From assembly GCA_035566015.1 (NCBI GenBank), contig DATMRS010000022.1, positions 346,882-410,881 on the forward strand: a stretch of 64,000 bases of DNA, given 5' to 3'. Every line of letters begins with the position of its first letter. The stretch's first letter is position 1. Origin of the DNA: DATMRS01 sp035566015. GTDB taxonomy: Bacteria; Pseudomonadota; Alphaproteobacteria; Sphingomonadales; Sphingomonadaceae. A program made the position numbers and the translations under genes. Below the pieces are notes generated by a model that worked only from the letters and a program-made list of their open reading frames with translations, did not search any database and was not told the origin of the DNA. This document shows positions 45,418-54,303 of the stretch, in pieces.

Positions 45418-46806
45418 ATGGCGCTCGATGTTTTGATCGTCGACGATGAGCAGGATATTCGCGAACTGGTCGCCGGCGTATTGGAGGACGAGGGCTATAT
45501 GCCGCGTACCGCCGCCGATTCCGATGCGGCGCTGGCGGCGCTGGCGGACCGGCGGCCATCGCTCGTCCTGCTCGACGTCTGGCTTCAGGGCTCGCGGCTT
45601 GACGGGCTCGATCTGCTCGACGAGATCAAGCGGCGCGACCCCTCGCTGCCGGTGCTGGTGATTTCGGGCCATGGCAATATCGATACCGCGGTCGCGGCGG
45701 TACGCCGGGGTGCGAGCGATTTCATCGAAAAACCGTTCGAGGCGGAGCGCCTGCTCCACCTTGTCGGCCGCGCGACCGAGACGGAGCGGCTGCGGCGCGA
45801 AAATGCTTCGCTGCGCGCCCAGATCGGCCAGGACGACGAACTCACCGGTAACAGCGCCGCGATCAACGGCGTGCGCGCGACGCTGAAGCGGGTGGCGGCG
45901 ACGGGCAGTCGCGTGCTCCTGTCGGGCCCCGCCGGCGTTGGCAAGGAGGTTGCCGCGCGGCTGCTCCACAAATGGAGCCAGCGCGAGCGCGCGGCCTTCA
46001 TCGTCGTCAGCGCCGCGCGGATGACGCCCGATCGAGTGGAGGATGAACTGTTCGGCGTGGAGGAGGGGAGCGAATTGGTGCGGCCCGGCCTGCTGGAGCA
46101 GGCGCATGGCGGCACCTTGTTCCTCGACGAGATCGCGGACATGCCGCTGACCACGCAGGCCAAGATATTGCGCGTTCTAACCGATCAGAGCTTCACGCGG
46201 ATGGGTGGGCAGCGCGTCGTCAAGGTCGACGTGCGCGTGGTATCGTCGACCTCGAAGGATCTGATGGTAGAGATCGGGGAAGGGCGGTTTCGCGAGGATT
46301 TATATTATCGTCTCAATGTCGTGCCGGTCCACCTTCCCGCTCTATCTCAACGGCGCGAGGACATTCCCGCGCTCGTCGACCATTATGTCGCGCGCTACGC
46401 TGCCGAACGGCGGGTACCGACGCCGACCATCTCCGCTGAAGCGGTGGCGGCGCTCCAGGCCTATGACTGGCCGGGTAATGTCCGCCAGCTTCGCAATGTT
46501 GTCGAGCGGACGATCATCCTCGCCCCCGGCGACCGGCTGCATACGATCGATATCGACATGCTGCCGCCCGAGGTGATGAGCGATCAGGCGCGGCTTGCGC
46601 CCGGCGATGCGGCCAAGTCGATCATGGGCACGCCGTTACGCGAGGCGCGCGAGACGTTCGAGCGCGAATATCTGCGCGTCCAGATTCGCCGCTTTTCCGG
46701 CAACATATCGCGCACAGCGACGTTCATCGGCATGGAGCGATCGGCCTTGCATCGCAAGCTCAAGTCGCTGGGCCTGGCCGAGGCGAAAGGCGAAGTAGAG
46801 GAATGA
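45418..46806 (+). CDS. ntrX: Response regulator NtrX lacking the sigma-54 GAFTGA loop
   Basis: The 462-residue protein has receiver phospho-Asp53 (LLDVWL), an AAA+ domain with Walker A SGPAGVGKEV and Walker B GGTLFLDEIAD, and a C-terminal Fis-type HTH (ISRTATFIGMERSALHRKLKSL). The GAFTGA loop, between Walker A and B, is replaced by the segment VEEGSELVRPGLLE. It therefore should not drive sigma-54 open complexes and may act as a repressor or sigma-54-independent regulator, as reported for some NtrX proteins. It starts 8 bases after ntrY. Confidence 0.94.
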   Translation: MALDVLIVDDEQDIRELVAGVLEDEGYMPRTAADSDAALAALADRRPSLVLLDVWLQGSRLDGLDLLDEIKRRDPSLPVLVISGHGNIDTAVAAVRRGASDFIEKPFEAERLLHLVGRATETERLRRENASLRAQIGQDDELTGNSAAINGVRATLKRVAATGSRVLLSGPAGVGKEVAARLLHKWSQRERAAFIVVSAARMTPDRVEDELFGVEEGSELVRPGLLEQAHGGTLFLDEIADMPLTTQAKILRVLTDQSFTRMGGQRVVKVDVRVVSSTSKDLMVEIGEGRFREDLYYRLNVVPVHLPALSQRREDIPALVDHYVARYAAERRVPTPTISAEAVAALQAYDWPGNVRQLRNVVERTIILAPGDRLHTIDIDMLPPEVMSDQARLAPGDAAKSIMGTPLREARETFEREYLRVQIRRFSGNISRTATFIGMERSALHRKLKSLGLAEAKGEVEE

Positions 46807-46880
46807 GAGGCCTAGGAGGGTTGAAGCGAACGGAGGTAGACGGCTTCATTCGTCCACTATAGATTACGCGCGCCTCCGCA

Positions 46881-46937
46881 GCCGGCGGGGGCGAGCACGA
46901 CGCCGGCAAGGGCGCGTTTGCGGGGCTACGCCCCCGC
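46881..46937 (+). promoter_or_regulatory. Structured leader upstream of hfq
   Basis: Between ntrX and hfq (153 bases) two hairpins can form. One uses GCCGGC at 46881-46886 and 46902-46907. The second has GCGGGG at 46920-46925 and CCCCGC at 46932-46937 with a short loop. The second ends about 8 bases before the hfq GGAGG. They could end the ntrX transcript, or control hfq translation. The distinction cannot be made by sight; no strong T-tract follows. Confidence 0.5.
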
Positions 46938-46959
46938 CAAGAACCGGAGGCCCCAGATC

Positions 46960-47448
46960 ATGGCCGATAAGGTCAACAATCTTCAGGATATTTTCCTCAA
47001 TACGCTGCGCAAGTCGAAGACGCCGGTGACGATGTTCCTCGTCAAGGGCGTCAAGCTCCAGGGCATCATCACCTGGTTCGACAATTTCTCGGTACTGCTA
47101 CGCCGCGATGGTCAGGCGCAGCTTATTTACAAGCACGCCATCTCCACGATCATGCCCGCCCACCCCCTCGACCTCGACGAGAATGAGAAGGGTTTCGCAG
47201 AAGACCAGCGCAAGCCCACGCTCTTGCAGGAAATCTTCCTCGGTGCGGTGCGTAGATCGCGCGAGCCGGTGACGATGTTTCTCGTCAACGGCGTGATGCT
47301 GCAGGGCGAAATCGCGGCCTATGACTTGTTCTGCATGCTGCTGCGCCGCGACGGGCTCAGCCAGCTTGTCTACAAGCATGCGATCTCGACCGTGCAGCCG
47401 GCCAATCCGCTGGACCTCAGCGGCGTGGATGATGCGGAGGAAGATTGA
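46960..47448 (+). CDS. hfq: RNA chaperone Hfq with two tandem Sm domains
   Basis: The 162-residue protein is about twice normal Hfq length and contains two complete Hfq units (about 7-71 and 87-152). Unit 1 has the proximal Gln9/Asp10, GVKLQG, DNF and YKHAIST. Unit 2 has Gln90 followed by Glu91, GVMLQG (the Lys of KLQG replaced by Met), DLF and YKHAIST. Both carry basic rim residues (LRKSK; VRRSR). The two share the PVTMFLV start of strand 1. Three chains could build a pseudo-hexameric ring. The start ATG has GGAGG 9 bases upstream. It binds sRNAs and mRNAs. It overlaps hflX by 4 bases, the usual hfq-hflX order. Confidence 0.97.
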   Translation: MADKVNNLQDIFLNTLRKSKTPVTMFLVKGVKLQGIITWFDNFSVLLRRDGQAQLIYKHAISTIMPAHPLDLDENEKGFAEDQRKPTLLQEIFLGAVRRSREPVTMFLVNGVMLQGEIAAYDLFCMLLRRDGLSQLVYKHAISTVQPANPLDLSGVDDAEED

Positions 47449-48746
47449 GCGTTTTCGACAGGGCCGATGATGATGGCCTGAGCCGTGGCGCGCGGGCGAT
47501 TGTGGTCCTGCCGGACCGCCCGGGCGATTCGATCCGCGACGCATCCGCCCGGCTGGAGGAAGCCGCCGGGTTGGCGCGCGCGATCGGTATCGACGTGATC
47601 GAGAAGCAAGCCTTCCGGCTGCGCGAACCGCGCCCGGCTACCTTGTTCGGGGCGGGGCAGGTGGAGCAGATTGCAACCGCAACGCGCATGGCCGAGGCCG
47701 CGCTTGTCATCGTCGACGCCGCGCTCACGCCAATCCAGCAACGCAATCTGGAAAAGGCGCTTGACACCAAGGTGATCGACCGTACCGGCCTGATCCTTGA
47801 GATTTTCGGGGAAAGGGCCGCGACGGCGGAAGGGCGGTTGCAGGTCGAGCTGGCGCATCTCGACTATCAGCAGGGGCGGCTGGTGCGAAGCTGGACCCAT
47901 CTCGAACGGCAGCGCGGCGGCTTCGGCTTCCTGGGCGGCCCCGGCGAGACGCAGATCGAGGCCGACCGGCGCATGATCCGCGACCGGATGGCGAAGCTGC
48001 GCCGCGAGTTGAGCCAGGTGCGCCGCACGCGCGGCCTCCACCGGGCACGGCGCAGGCGCGCGCCTTGGCCGGTGATCGCACTGGTAGGTTACACCAATGC
48101 GGGCAAATCGACGCTGTTCAACCGGATGACGGGCGCGGGCGTGATGGCGGAAAATCTGCTGTTCGCCACGCTTGATCCGACGATGCGGCAGATTTCGCTG
48201 CCCGGCATCGACAAGGCGATCCTGTCGGACACGGTGGGCTTTGTCTCCGATCTGCCGACGCAACTCGTCGCCGCCTTTCGGGCGACGCTCGAGGAAGTGA
48301 CGGCGGCCGACCTGATCGTCCACGTCCGCGATGTCGCGCATTCCGACAGCGAGGCGCAGGCCGCCGATGTCGAGGCGGTGCTGACCGAACTCGGGATTGG
48401 TAGCGAAGAGGGTTTGGCGATCCCCATGATCGAGGCATGGAACAAGATCGACCTGCTCGATCCCGAACGAGTCGCGCGCGTCACGGCAGATGCCGCCCGG
48501 CGCGACAATGTCGTGGCGCTGTCGGCGCGCGACGGCGAGGGTGTCGAAACGCTGCGCCGGTTGCTCGCCGAACGGCTGAGCGCAGGCAGCCGCCTTCACA
48601 CCGTTCGCCTCGATGCGGCGGATGGCGGCGCGATCGCCTGGTTGCACGCGCATGGCGAGGTGCTGGCGCAGGCCGAGCAGGGCGATCGCATCGTCCTTGA
48701 CGTGCGCCTGAGCGATCTCGAATGGGCGCGTTTTCAGGCGCGATAG
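47445..48746 (+). CDS. hflX: Ribosome-associated GTPase HflX
   Basis: The 433-residue GTPase has an N-terminal HflX domain with GGxGFxGGPGE (GGFGFLGGPGETQIE) and a coiled linker. The G domain has G1 GYTNAGKSTLFN, G3 DTVGF and G4 NKID. It splits stalled ribosomes under stress. It starts at a TTG overlapping the hfq stop (TTGA), so translation is coupled. The length is typical for alphaproteobacteria. Confidence 0.95.
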   Translation: MSVFDRADDDGLSRGARAIVVLPDRPGDSIRDASARLEEAAGLARAIGIDVIEKQAFRLREPRPATLFGAGQVEQIATATRMAEAALVIVDAALTPIQQRNLEKALDTKVIDRTGLILEIFGERAATAEGRLQVELAHLDYQQGRLVRSWTHLERQRGGFGFLGGPGETQIEADRRMIRDRMAKLRRELSQVRRTRGLHRARRRRAPWPVIALVGYTNAGKSTLFNRMTGAGVMAENLLFATLDPTMRQISLPGIDKAILSDTVGFVSDLPTQLVAAFRATLEEVTAADLIVHVRDVAHSDSEAQAADVEAVLTELGIGSEEGLAIPMIEAWNKIDLLDPERVARVTADAARRDNVVALSARDGEGVETLRRLLAERLSAGSRLHTVRLDAADGGAIAWLHAHGEVLAQAEQGDRIVLDVRLSDLEWARFQAR

Positions 48747-48824
48747 CACCACTCGATCATCTGAGGTTCAGCTTTCCGGGATAGAGTCCCACGCTCCATT
48801 CACACCGATGATGGAGGACGATTG

Positions 48825-49445
48825 ATGCGAAAATTTCGTGCAGCCGTCTTGGCGGGCGCGGTGCTGGCCGCAACAGCTGGCACGGCAATGGCGGCGGAGC
48901 AAGGCAGCCATTTCCTGAACGTCGCTCTGCCGGACGGATCGGTCGCGCGTATCGAATATAAGGGCGATGTCGCGCCCAGAGTGGTCGTCGCGCCGGTGCG
49001 CCAGGCGACGCCGATAGCTTTCTTCGATCCCTTCTTCGAACCAGCGTCCTTCGCGATGTTCGACAGGATCGCCGCCGAGATGGATCGTCAGGCCGCCGCG
49101 ATGATGCGGCAGGCGAGCGCGCTCGAGGCGCAGCCGATGGCCGTCGCCGATGGCAAGATCGATGCCGCTTCCTTCCGCAACATGCCGGCGGGCACCGTCA
49201 GCTACAGCTTCGTCTCGACGAGCTCGGGCGGTGCTACGTGCAGCCGGAGCGTGCGAGTGACGTCGCTCGGCGCGAACGAGCAGCCCAAGGTGGTATCGAA
49301 CAGCTCGGGCGACTGCTCCGCCATGACGCGCAAGCCGCAACCGGTGGCGCAGAATGCGAAATCCCAAGCCCCGGCCGTAACGACGGTGAGTCTCCCCGCC
49401 GCGTCGGCGGCAAAGGCCGCGCCATCGGACGACAAGACGATCTGA
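48825..49445 (+). CDS. Exported protein of unknown function
   Basis: The protein has 206 residues from the ATG at 48825 (GGAGG 7 bases upstream; a TTG three bases earlier is less likely). A signal peptide ends AGTAMAAEQ. The mature protein has a beta-like N-terminal half (FLNVALPDGSVARIEYKGDV), a central Met/Ala helix (FDRIAAEMDRQAAAMMRQ), a Ser/Thr-rich segment with two Cys (GATCSRSVRV and SSGDCSAM) likely to be disulfide-bonded, and an Ala/Pro tail. I do not recognise the family. It is followed by a good terminator. Confidence 0.8.
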   Translation: MRKFRAAVLAGAVLAATAGTAMAAEQGSHFLNVALPDGSVARIEYKGDVAPRVVVAPVRQATPIAFFDPFFEPASFAMFDRIAAEMDRQAAAMMRQASALEAQPMAVADGKIDAASFRNMPAGTVSYSFVSTSSGGATCSRSVRVTSLGANEQPKVVSNSSGDCSAMTRKPQPVAQNAKSQAPAVTTVSLPAASAAKAAPSDDKTI

Positions 49446-49466
49446 CTCGGGACCGTTCCAGCAATC

Positions 49467-49505
49467 CCGTCATGCCAGCGCAGGTCGGCATGACGGTGAT
49501 TTTTG
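49467..49505. terminator. Intrinsic terminator between convergent genes
   Basis: CCGTCATGCC (49467-49476) and GGCATGACGG (49487-49496) form a perfect 10-pair stem with a 10-base loop, then TGATTTTTG. It should end the 206-residue exported gene on the plus strand and may also serve the convergent GDSL gene. Confidence 0.85.
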
Positions 49506-49529
49506 CGGCCGAATTGATCCGGCCCGACC

Positions 49530-50753
49530 TTATTCGAACAGGTCGAGCGGGATGGCGTTGGCCATCGCCTGATAGCCGGCGTCGCTGCCGTGGAGGTGGT
49601 CGCCGGCGTGGAAGCCTTCGCGCATCCTTTGCGGATCGGCGGGATCGCGCGTTGCGGCGTCGAAATCGATCACGCCGTCGAACGCGCCTTTCGATCGAAT
49701 GAAGGCATTGATCTCCTGGCGCGCCGCCTCCCCCTCGGGCGACCAATAGGTCGCGCCCTTATAGGGCAGGATCGTCGCGCCGTAGACCTTGATGCCGCGC
49801 GCATGGGCGCGGGTGACGATCTGACGATAGCCCGCGATGATGCGATCGGCGTCGATCCTGTCCTTCGCGCTCTGGTGCATCGCCTTGGCGAGGGGCGAGT
49901 TCGGCCTGGCAAAGGCGATTCCGAGGTCGTTGACCCCTTCCAGAAGGATGATCGCCTTCACACCGGGCAATGCGAGGGCATCGCGATCGAGACGGGCCAG
50001 CGCGTTGATGCCGAAGCCGTCGTTCAGCACGCGATTGCCGCTGATCCCCGCATTTGCGACGCCCCAGCGGCCCTTCAGCCGCTCGGCTAGCAGATCCGGC
50101 CAGCGCCGGTCCGCGCCCGCCGTCGAGCCGACCCCGTCGGTGATCGAATCGCCAAACGCAACGATCGTGCCCGCGCCCGCCGGGTCGTCGAGTTCGACGC
50201 CCATCAGGAAAGCCCGATAGTGCGCCGTTGAAACGGGCGCGAAGGGCGCCGCCGAGTGATTGCCCGGCGCCGACAACTCGATCGGTTCGAGCCCGGTCGT
50301 ATGACAGGTGCAGGGTCCCGTATCGCCGGGGAGATAGAGGCTTACCGCCAGTCTTGCGAAGGCCGGCACGTTCAGTGCGACGGCGTCGCTCACGAACGGG
50401 GCGCCCTGTGGAATGATCGCCGAGGATTGACCGTCGAAGGTAATCCATCGGCTGCTGTTCGGCTGTTCCTTTCCGTCCGGCCCGAGGATCGCCACGCGTG
50501 CGCGGCCGATCGCGAGCGGCCCTGTGCCGAAGGCGTTGCTCAGACGAAGGCGGATCGCCTCGCCGCCAGCGGAGACACGCAGGATCTGGCGGATCGTCAG
50601 GTCATGGAAGGAGGGCGTGGCCGGCATCGGCCCCATCGCGGCGGAAGGGGGAATGGGCGAAGCGGCCCAACTTGTGATCCATTCGGCATGGGCTGGTGCG
50701 CCGGCCATGCCGGCGGCAAGAGAGCATAGCAAAGCCTTCGTCAGCCACCGCAT
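49530..50753 (-). CDS. Exported SGNH/GDSL family hydrolase
   Basis: The 407-residue protein has a signal peptide ending APAHAE. The SGNH motifs are GDSITDG near residue 205 (nucleophile Ser), GISGN (oxyanion Gly), GVND (Asn) and HGSD near the C-terminus (catalytic His with the DHLHGSD pattern). A beta-rich N-terminal domain (about 25-190) precedes it. The family removes acyl or acetyl groups from carbohydrates or lipids. The ATG has GGGAGG six bases upstream and lies 42 bases downstream of tRNA-Arg. The substrate is unknown. Confidence 0.93.
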   Translation of the reverse strand: MRWLTKALLCSLAAGMAGAPAHAEWITSWAASPIPPSAAMGPMPATPSFHDLTIRQILRVSAGGEAIRLRLSNAFGTGPLAIGRARVAILGPDGKEQPNSSRWITFDGQSSAIIPQGAPFVSDAVALNVPAFARLAVSLYLPGDTGPCTCHTTGLEPIELSAPGNHSAAPFAPVSTAHYRAFLMGVELDDPAGAGTIVAFGDSITDGVGSTAGADRRWPDLLAERLKGRWGVANAGISGNRVLNDGFGINALARLDRDALALPGVKAIILLEGVNDLGIAFARPNSPLAKAMHQSAKDRIDADRIIAGYRQIVTRAHARGIKVYGATILPYKGATYWSPEGEAARQEINAFIRSKGAFDGVIDFDAATRDPADPQRMREGFHAGDHLHGSDAGYQAMANAIPLDLFE

Positions 50754-50795
50754 TCATTCCCTCCCGTTTTTCGGCGCCTTTACCGGCTAGCCTTA

Positions 50796-50872
50796 TGGCG
50801 ACCCCGGCAGGATTCGAACCTGCGACATTCGGTTTAGAAGACCGATGCTCTATCCAACTGAGCTACGGGGCC
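50796..50872 (-). tRNA. tRNA-Arg (anticodon TCT)
   Basis: The cloverleaf is complete: acceptor GGCCCCG/CGGGGTC (one G-U), D-arm GCTC/GAGC, anticodon arm TCGGT-CTTCTAA-ACCGA giving TCT (reads AGA/AGG), and T-arm GCAGG-TTCGAAT-CCTGC. The discriminator is G and CCA is encoded in the genome. 77 bases including CCA. Confidence 0.97.
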
Positions 50873-51028
50873 CCTTGCTGTTGCGCTAGACGGTTCGTCG
50901 GTGCGGCGGCAATCCCTAACCGCAATTCCCACTCAGGTCGAACGCTTCAGGCAGGTACGGAATGTTCATGGTCAGCTGGTGGCATTGGGGCTTAGTATCC
51001 GCCGCGGAACGTTGCAGGGGAGAATGCC

Positions 51029-52588
51029 ATGAAGCCGATCGCCGTCTTGCTTGCGGCCACCGCCCTCGTCGCCGGTGCGCCATCGTTTGCACAGATCACC
51101 GCTGTTTCGATTACGGGCGGGAAGGTGGAGGGCGTCCGGCAGGACGGTCTCGGTATCTTCAAGGGTATCCCTTTCGCCGCGCCGCCGACGGGGGCGAACC
51201 GCTGGCGCGCGCCGCAGCCGGTGGCCGGCTGGTCGGGCATCAAGAAGGCCGACGCCTTCGCCCCCGGCTGCATGCAGGATACCAGCTTCGCCGCAATGAT
51301 GGGCGCGCCCACGAACGTCAGCGAGGATTGTCTTTATCTGAATGTCTGGACGCCGGCCAAAGCGGCGGGCGAGAAGCTGCCGGTGATGGTGTGGATCTAT
51401 GGCGGCGGCTTTGCCGGGGGCATGACGGGAATCCCGACCTATGACGGCGCCAATCTGGCACATAAGGGAGTCGTCCTCGTCAGCATCGCCTATCGCGTGG
51501 GGCCGTTCGGTTTCCTCGCCCATCCCGCGCTCAGCGCCGAGAGCGGCCAAGGATCGGGTAACTACGGCTTGGAAGACCAGATTGCCGGCCTGCGTTGGGT
51601 CCGCGACAATATCGCGCGGTTCGGGGGCGATCCGGCCAATGTGACGATCTTCGGCGAATCCGCCGGCGGCATATCGGTGAGCATGCTGGCGGCCTCGCCG
51701 CTCGCCAAGGGGCTGTTCGCCAAGGCGATATCCGAAAGCGGCGGCAATTTCGGATCGGCGAAGAAGGACGATGAAGGCGGCCTCAACATGCCTACGCTAC
51801 CGGGCGCGGAGGCGCAGGGCGCGCGCTTCTTCCAGACGCTGGGCGCGGCCGACCTCAAGGCTGCACGCGCGCTGCCGGCCGATGCGATTCAGAAACAGGC
51901 GGGGCCGATGGGCACCTTCTGGCCGAATTTCGATGGCTATGTGCTGCCGGGCGACCAATATCGGCTCTATGAAGAGGGGCGCTTCAACGACACGCCTATC
52001 CTGATCGGCACCAATTCGGATGAAGGCGCGCTCTTCGCGCGGCCCGGCGTGACGGCGGCGAACTTCGTCGCCGACGTCCGCAAGGGCTATGGCACCAAGG
52101 CGGATGCGATCCTTGCCGTCTATCCGCACGCGACCGATGCCGAGGCGGTACGATCGAGCAAGGACCTGTTCCGCGACACGGCCTTTGCCTGGCATACATG
52201 GGTCTGGGCGCGGCTCCAGACGAGCAAGGGCAAGGGCCGCGCCTTCGTCTATTATTTCGACCATCGCACGCCCAAGTCGCCCGACGGATCCAACCATGGC
52301 TCCGAAATCGCCTATGTGTTCGACAATCTTGGCGGGCCTTCGGGGCCGCCGTCGGATACGGACAAGCGGCTCGCCCATCAGTTCAGCAGCTATTGGGTGA
52401 ATTTCGCGAAGACGGGCGATCCGAACGGGGGCGGTCTTCCGGCCTGGCCTGCCTTCACCGCCGCCAATGAGCAGGTGATGGGGCTGGGCGACAAGACCGG
52501 GCCGATGCCGGTTCCCCATCTCGACAAGCTGAAGACGCTTGACGGTTATTATGCCTGGCGGCGAGGCGACGCGGCGGCGGGGCAGTGA
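51029..52588 (+). CDS. Exported type B carboxylesterase (alpha/beta hydrolase)
   Basis: The 519-residue protein has a signal peptide ending PSFAQ. The carboxylesterase-B fold is clear: SEDCLYLNVWTP (Cys101), the oxyanion loop YGGGFAGG, the nucleophile Ser211 in GESAGG, the acid in TNSDEGALF, and His in NHGSEIAYVF. The short C-terminal end fits bacterial members. The ATG has GGGGAG 6 bases upstream. It lies between tRNA-Arg and the mtn operon; the physiological ester is unknown. Confidence 0.95.
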   Translation: MKPIAVLLAATALVAGAPSFAQITAVSITGGKVEGVRQDGLGIFKGIPFAAPPTGANRWRAPQPVAGWSGIKKADAFAPGCMQDTSFAAMMGAPTNVSEDCLYLNVWTPAKAAGEKLPVMVWIYGGGFAGGMTGIPTYDGANLAHKGVVLVSIAYRVGPFGFLAHPALSAESGQGSGNYGLEDQIAGLRWVRDNIARFGGDPANVTIFGESAGGISVSMLAASPLAKGLFAKAISESGGNFGSAKKDDEGGLNMPTLPGAEAQGARFFQTLGAADLKAARALPADAIQKQAGPMGTFWPNFDGYVLPGDQYRLYEEGRFNDTPILIGTNSDEGALFARPGVTAANFVADVRKGYGTKADAILAVYPHATDAEAVRSSKDLFRDTAFAWHTWVWARLQTSKGKGRAFVYYFDHRTPKSPDGSNHGSEIAYVFDNLGGPSGPPSDTDKRLAHQFSSYWVNFAKTGDPNGGGLPAWPAFTAANEQVMGLGDKTGPMPVPHLDKLKTLDGYYAWRRGDAAAGQ

Positions 52589-52591
52589 GCC

Positions 52592-53638
52592 TCAGGCGAT
52601 CGCGGCGATCACGCCTTTTTCGGTGATATAGCCGGTGACGAGGCGCGCGGGCGTGACGTCGAAGGCGGGATTGTAGGCGGGTGAGGCGGTGACGCGCACC
52701 GTCTCGATCCCGTCCGCCGCCGGGCCGGTCAGCAAGGCCAGTTCGTCGGGGGAGCGTTCCTCGATCGGGATGCTGTTTCCGTCCGGCATCGCGCGATCGA
52801 TTGTGGTGTAGGGCAAGGCGACATAGAAGGGCACGCCATTGTCGGCCGCCGCCAGCGCCTTCAGATAGGTGCCAATCTTGTTGCAGACATCGCCGTTCGC
52901 CGTCACCCGATCGGCGCCGACGATCACCAGATCGACCTCGCCGCGCCGCATCAGCAGTCCGCCGACATTGTCCGCTATCACCATATGGGGCACGCCATGC
53001 CCCGCCAGTTCGAAGGCGGTAAGCAGCGCGCCCTGGTTGCGCGGCCGTGTCTCATCCACCCAGACATGGATCGGCAGCCCCTCATCCTGCGCCAGATAGA
53101 GCGGCGCGAGCGCGGTGCCGTAATCGACCGTGGCGAGCCAGCCCGCATTGCAATGCGTGAGGATATTGAGCGGGCGGCCCGGCGCGCGGGCGTGAAGCGC
53201 GCGGAGCAGGTCCAGCCCGTGCCCGCCGATCGCGCGGTTGAGCGCGACGTCCTCGTCGCACAAGGCGGCGGCGCGGGTGTAGGCGGCGCGCGCTCGTTCG
53301 GCCGGTGGGAGTGAGATCGTCGCCGTGCGCATCTCGTCCAAAGCCCAGCGCAGGTTGATCGCCGTCGGCCGTGTGGCGAGCAGCAGGTCGTAGGCGCGGG
53401 CGAGCGCGGCGTCGGAGGGATCGTCGCGCAAGGCCATGGCAAAACCATAAGCGGCGGTCATCGCGAGGAGCGGGGCGCCGCGTGTCCACATCTCGGTGAT
53501 TGCGCGCGCGGCATCGGCGGCGGTGGTCAGTTCCACCCAACGCGTTTCCCAAGGGAGCAGGCGCTGGTCGAGAATCCGTACCGTCTTGCCCGACGAAGTT
53601 GGCTCGATCGAGCGGCGGTGAATGCCGTCGAGCTTCAC
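52592..53638 (-). CDS. mtnA: Methylthioribose-1-phosphate isomerase
   Basis: The 348-residue enzyme of the methionine salvage pathway converts MTR-1-P to MTRu-1-P. Conserved segments: RGAPLLAMTAAYG, THCNAGWLATVDYGTALAPLY (catalytic Cys), DETRPRNQGALLTAFEL, and VIVGADRVTANGDVCNKIGTY (catalytic Asp). The GTG at 53638 overlaps the mtnC stop (GTGA). A longer open frame exists upstream, but would overlap mtnC. It is the last gene of mtnB-mtnD-mtnC-mtnA. Confidence 0.95.
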   Translation of the reverse strand: MKLDGIHRRSIEPTSSGKTVRILDQRLLPWETRWVELTTAADAARAITEMWTRGAPLLAMTAAYGFAMALRDDPSDAALARAYDLLLATRPTAINLRWALDEMRTATISLPPAERARAAYTRAAALCDEDVALNRAIGGHGLDLLRALHARAPGRPLNILTHCNAGWLATVDYGTALAPLYLAQDEGLPIHVWVDETRPRNQGALLTAFELAGHGVPHMVIADNVGGLLMRRGEVDLVIVGADRVTANGDVCNKIGTYLKALAAADNGVPFYVALPYTTIDRAMPDGNSIPIEERSPDELALLTGPAADGIETVRVTASPAYNPAFDVTPARLVTGYITEKGVIAAIA

Positions 53639-54303
53639 GCGAGCGTGCTGAGATCGATATCCGCGAAGGAGCCGATTCCCCCTGTCCCTTCGCGATCGAT
53701 CAGCAGAGTGCACAGCCCCGCCTCGCGCGCGGCCTCGATCTCGGCCGGGTGGTCGGACAGGAAGAGGATCGCTTCCGGCGCCTCGCCGATCGAGCGGGCG
53801 ATACCGGCATAGGACGCGGCGGCGCGCTTCGGCCCGATTGTCGTATCGAACCAGCCCGAGAAAAGCGGCGTGAGATCGCCTTGTTCGCTATGGCCGAAAA
53901 TCAGCTTCTGCGCCGTTATCGATCCCGACGAATAGACGTGGAGGCGATAGCCGGCGGCGTGCCAGGTCCGCAGCGCTTCGGCAGCGTCGGGATAGATATG
54001 GCCGCGAAATGCGCCGCTCGCATAGCCATGCGCCCAGATCCGGCCCTGTATCTCCTTGAGCGGCGTCGCCTTGCGATCCTCGTCGATCCAGCGTTCGAGG
54101 ATCGCGATCACCTGCGCGCGATCGGCGTCGAGCGCTTCCTCCATCGCGCGCACCTCGTCCAGTAGGGGAAGAAGCTCGCGCTCGTGCAGTGCGACATAGG
54201 CCTGGAGCGCGGCGCGCGCATAGGGGAAGAGCGTGTCGGTGACGAAGGCGATGCTGGTGGTCGTCCCTTCGATGTCGGTGAGGATGGCTTTGATCTGGGT
54301 CAT
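53635..54303 (-). CDS. mtnC: Enolase-phosphatase E1
   Basis: The 222-residue HAD phosphatase enolises and dephosphorylates DK-MTP-1-P in methionine salvage. The HAD motif I is Asp10 and Glu12 in LTDIEGTTT, the family variant of DxD. Motif II is YSSGS, and the later GPKRAAASY and LSDHPAEIEAAREAG complete it. The start ATG overlaps the mtnD stop (ATGA). Confidence 0.95.
   Translation of the reverse strand: MTQIKAILTDIEGTTTSIAFVTDTLFPYARAALQAYVALHERELLPLLDEVRAMEEALDADRAQVIAILERWIDEDRKATPLKEIQGRIWAHGYASGAFRGHIYPDAAEALRTWHAAGYRLHVYSSGSITAQKLIFGHSEQGDLTPLFSGWFDTTIGPKRAAASYAGIARSIGEAPEAILFLSDHPAEIEAAREAGLCTLLIDREGTGGIGSFADIDLSTLA

Noticed and set aside
50796..50872. tRNA-Arg as an integration site
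   Set aside because: No integrase, direct repeat of the tRNA end or composition shift is seen on either side.
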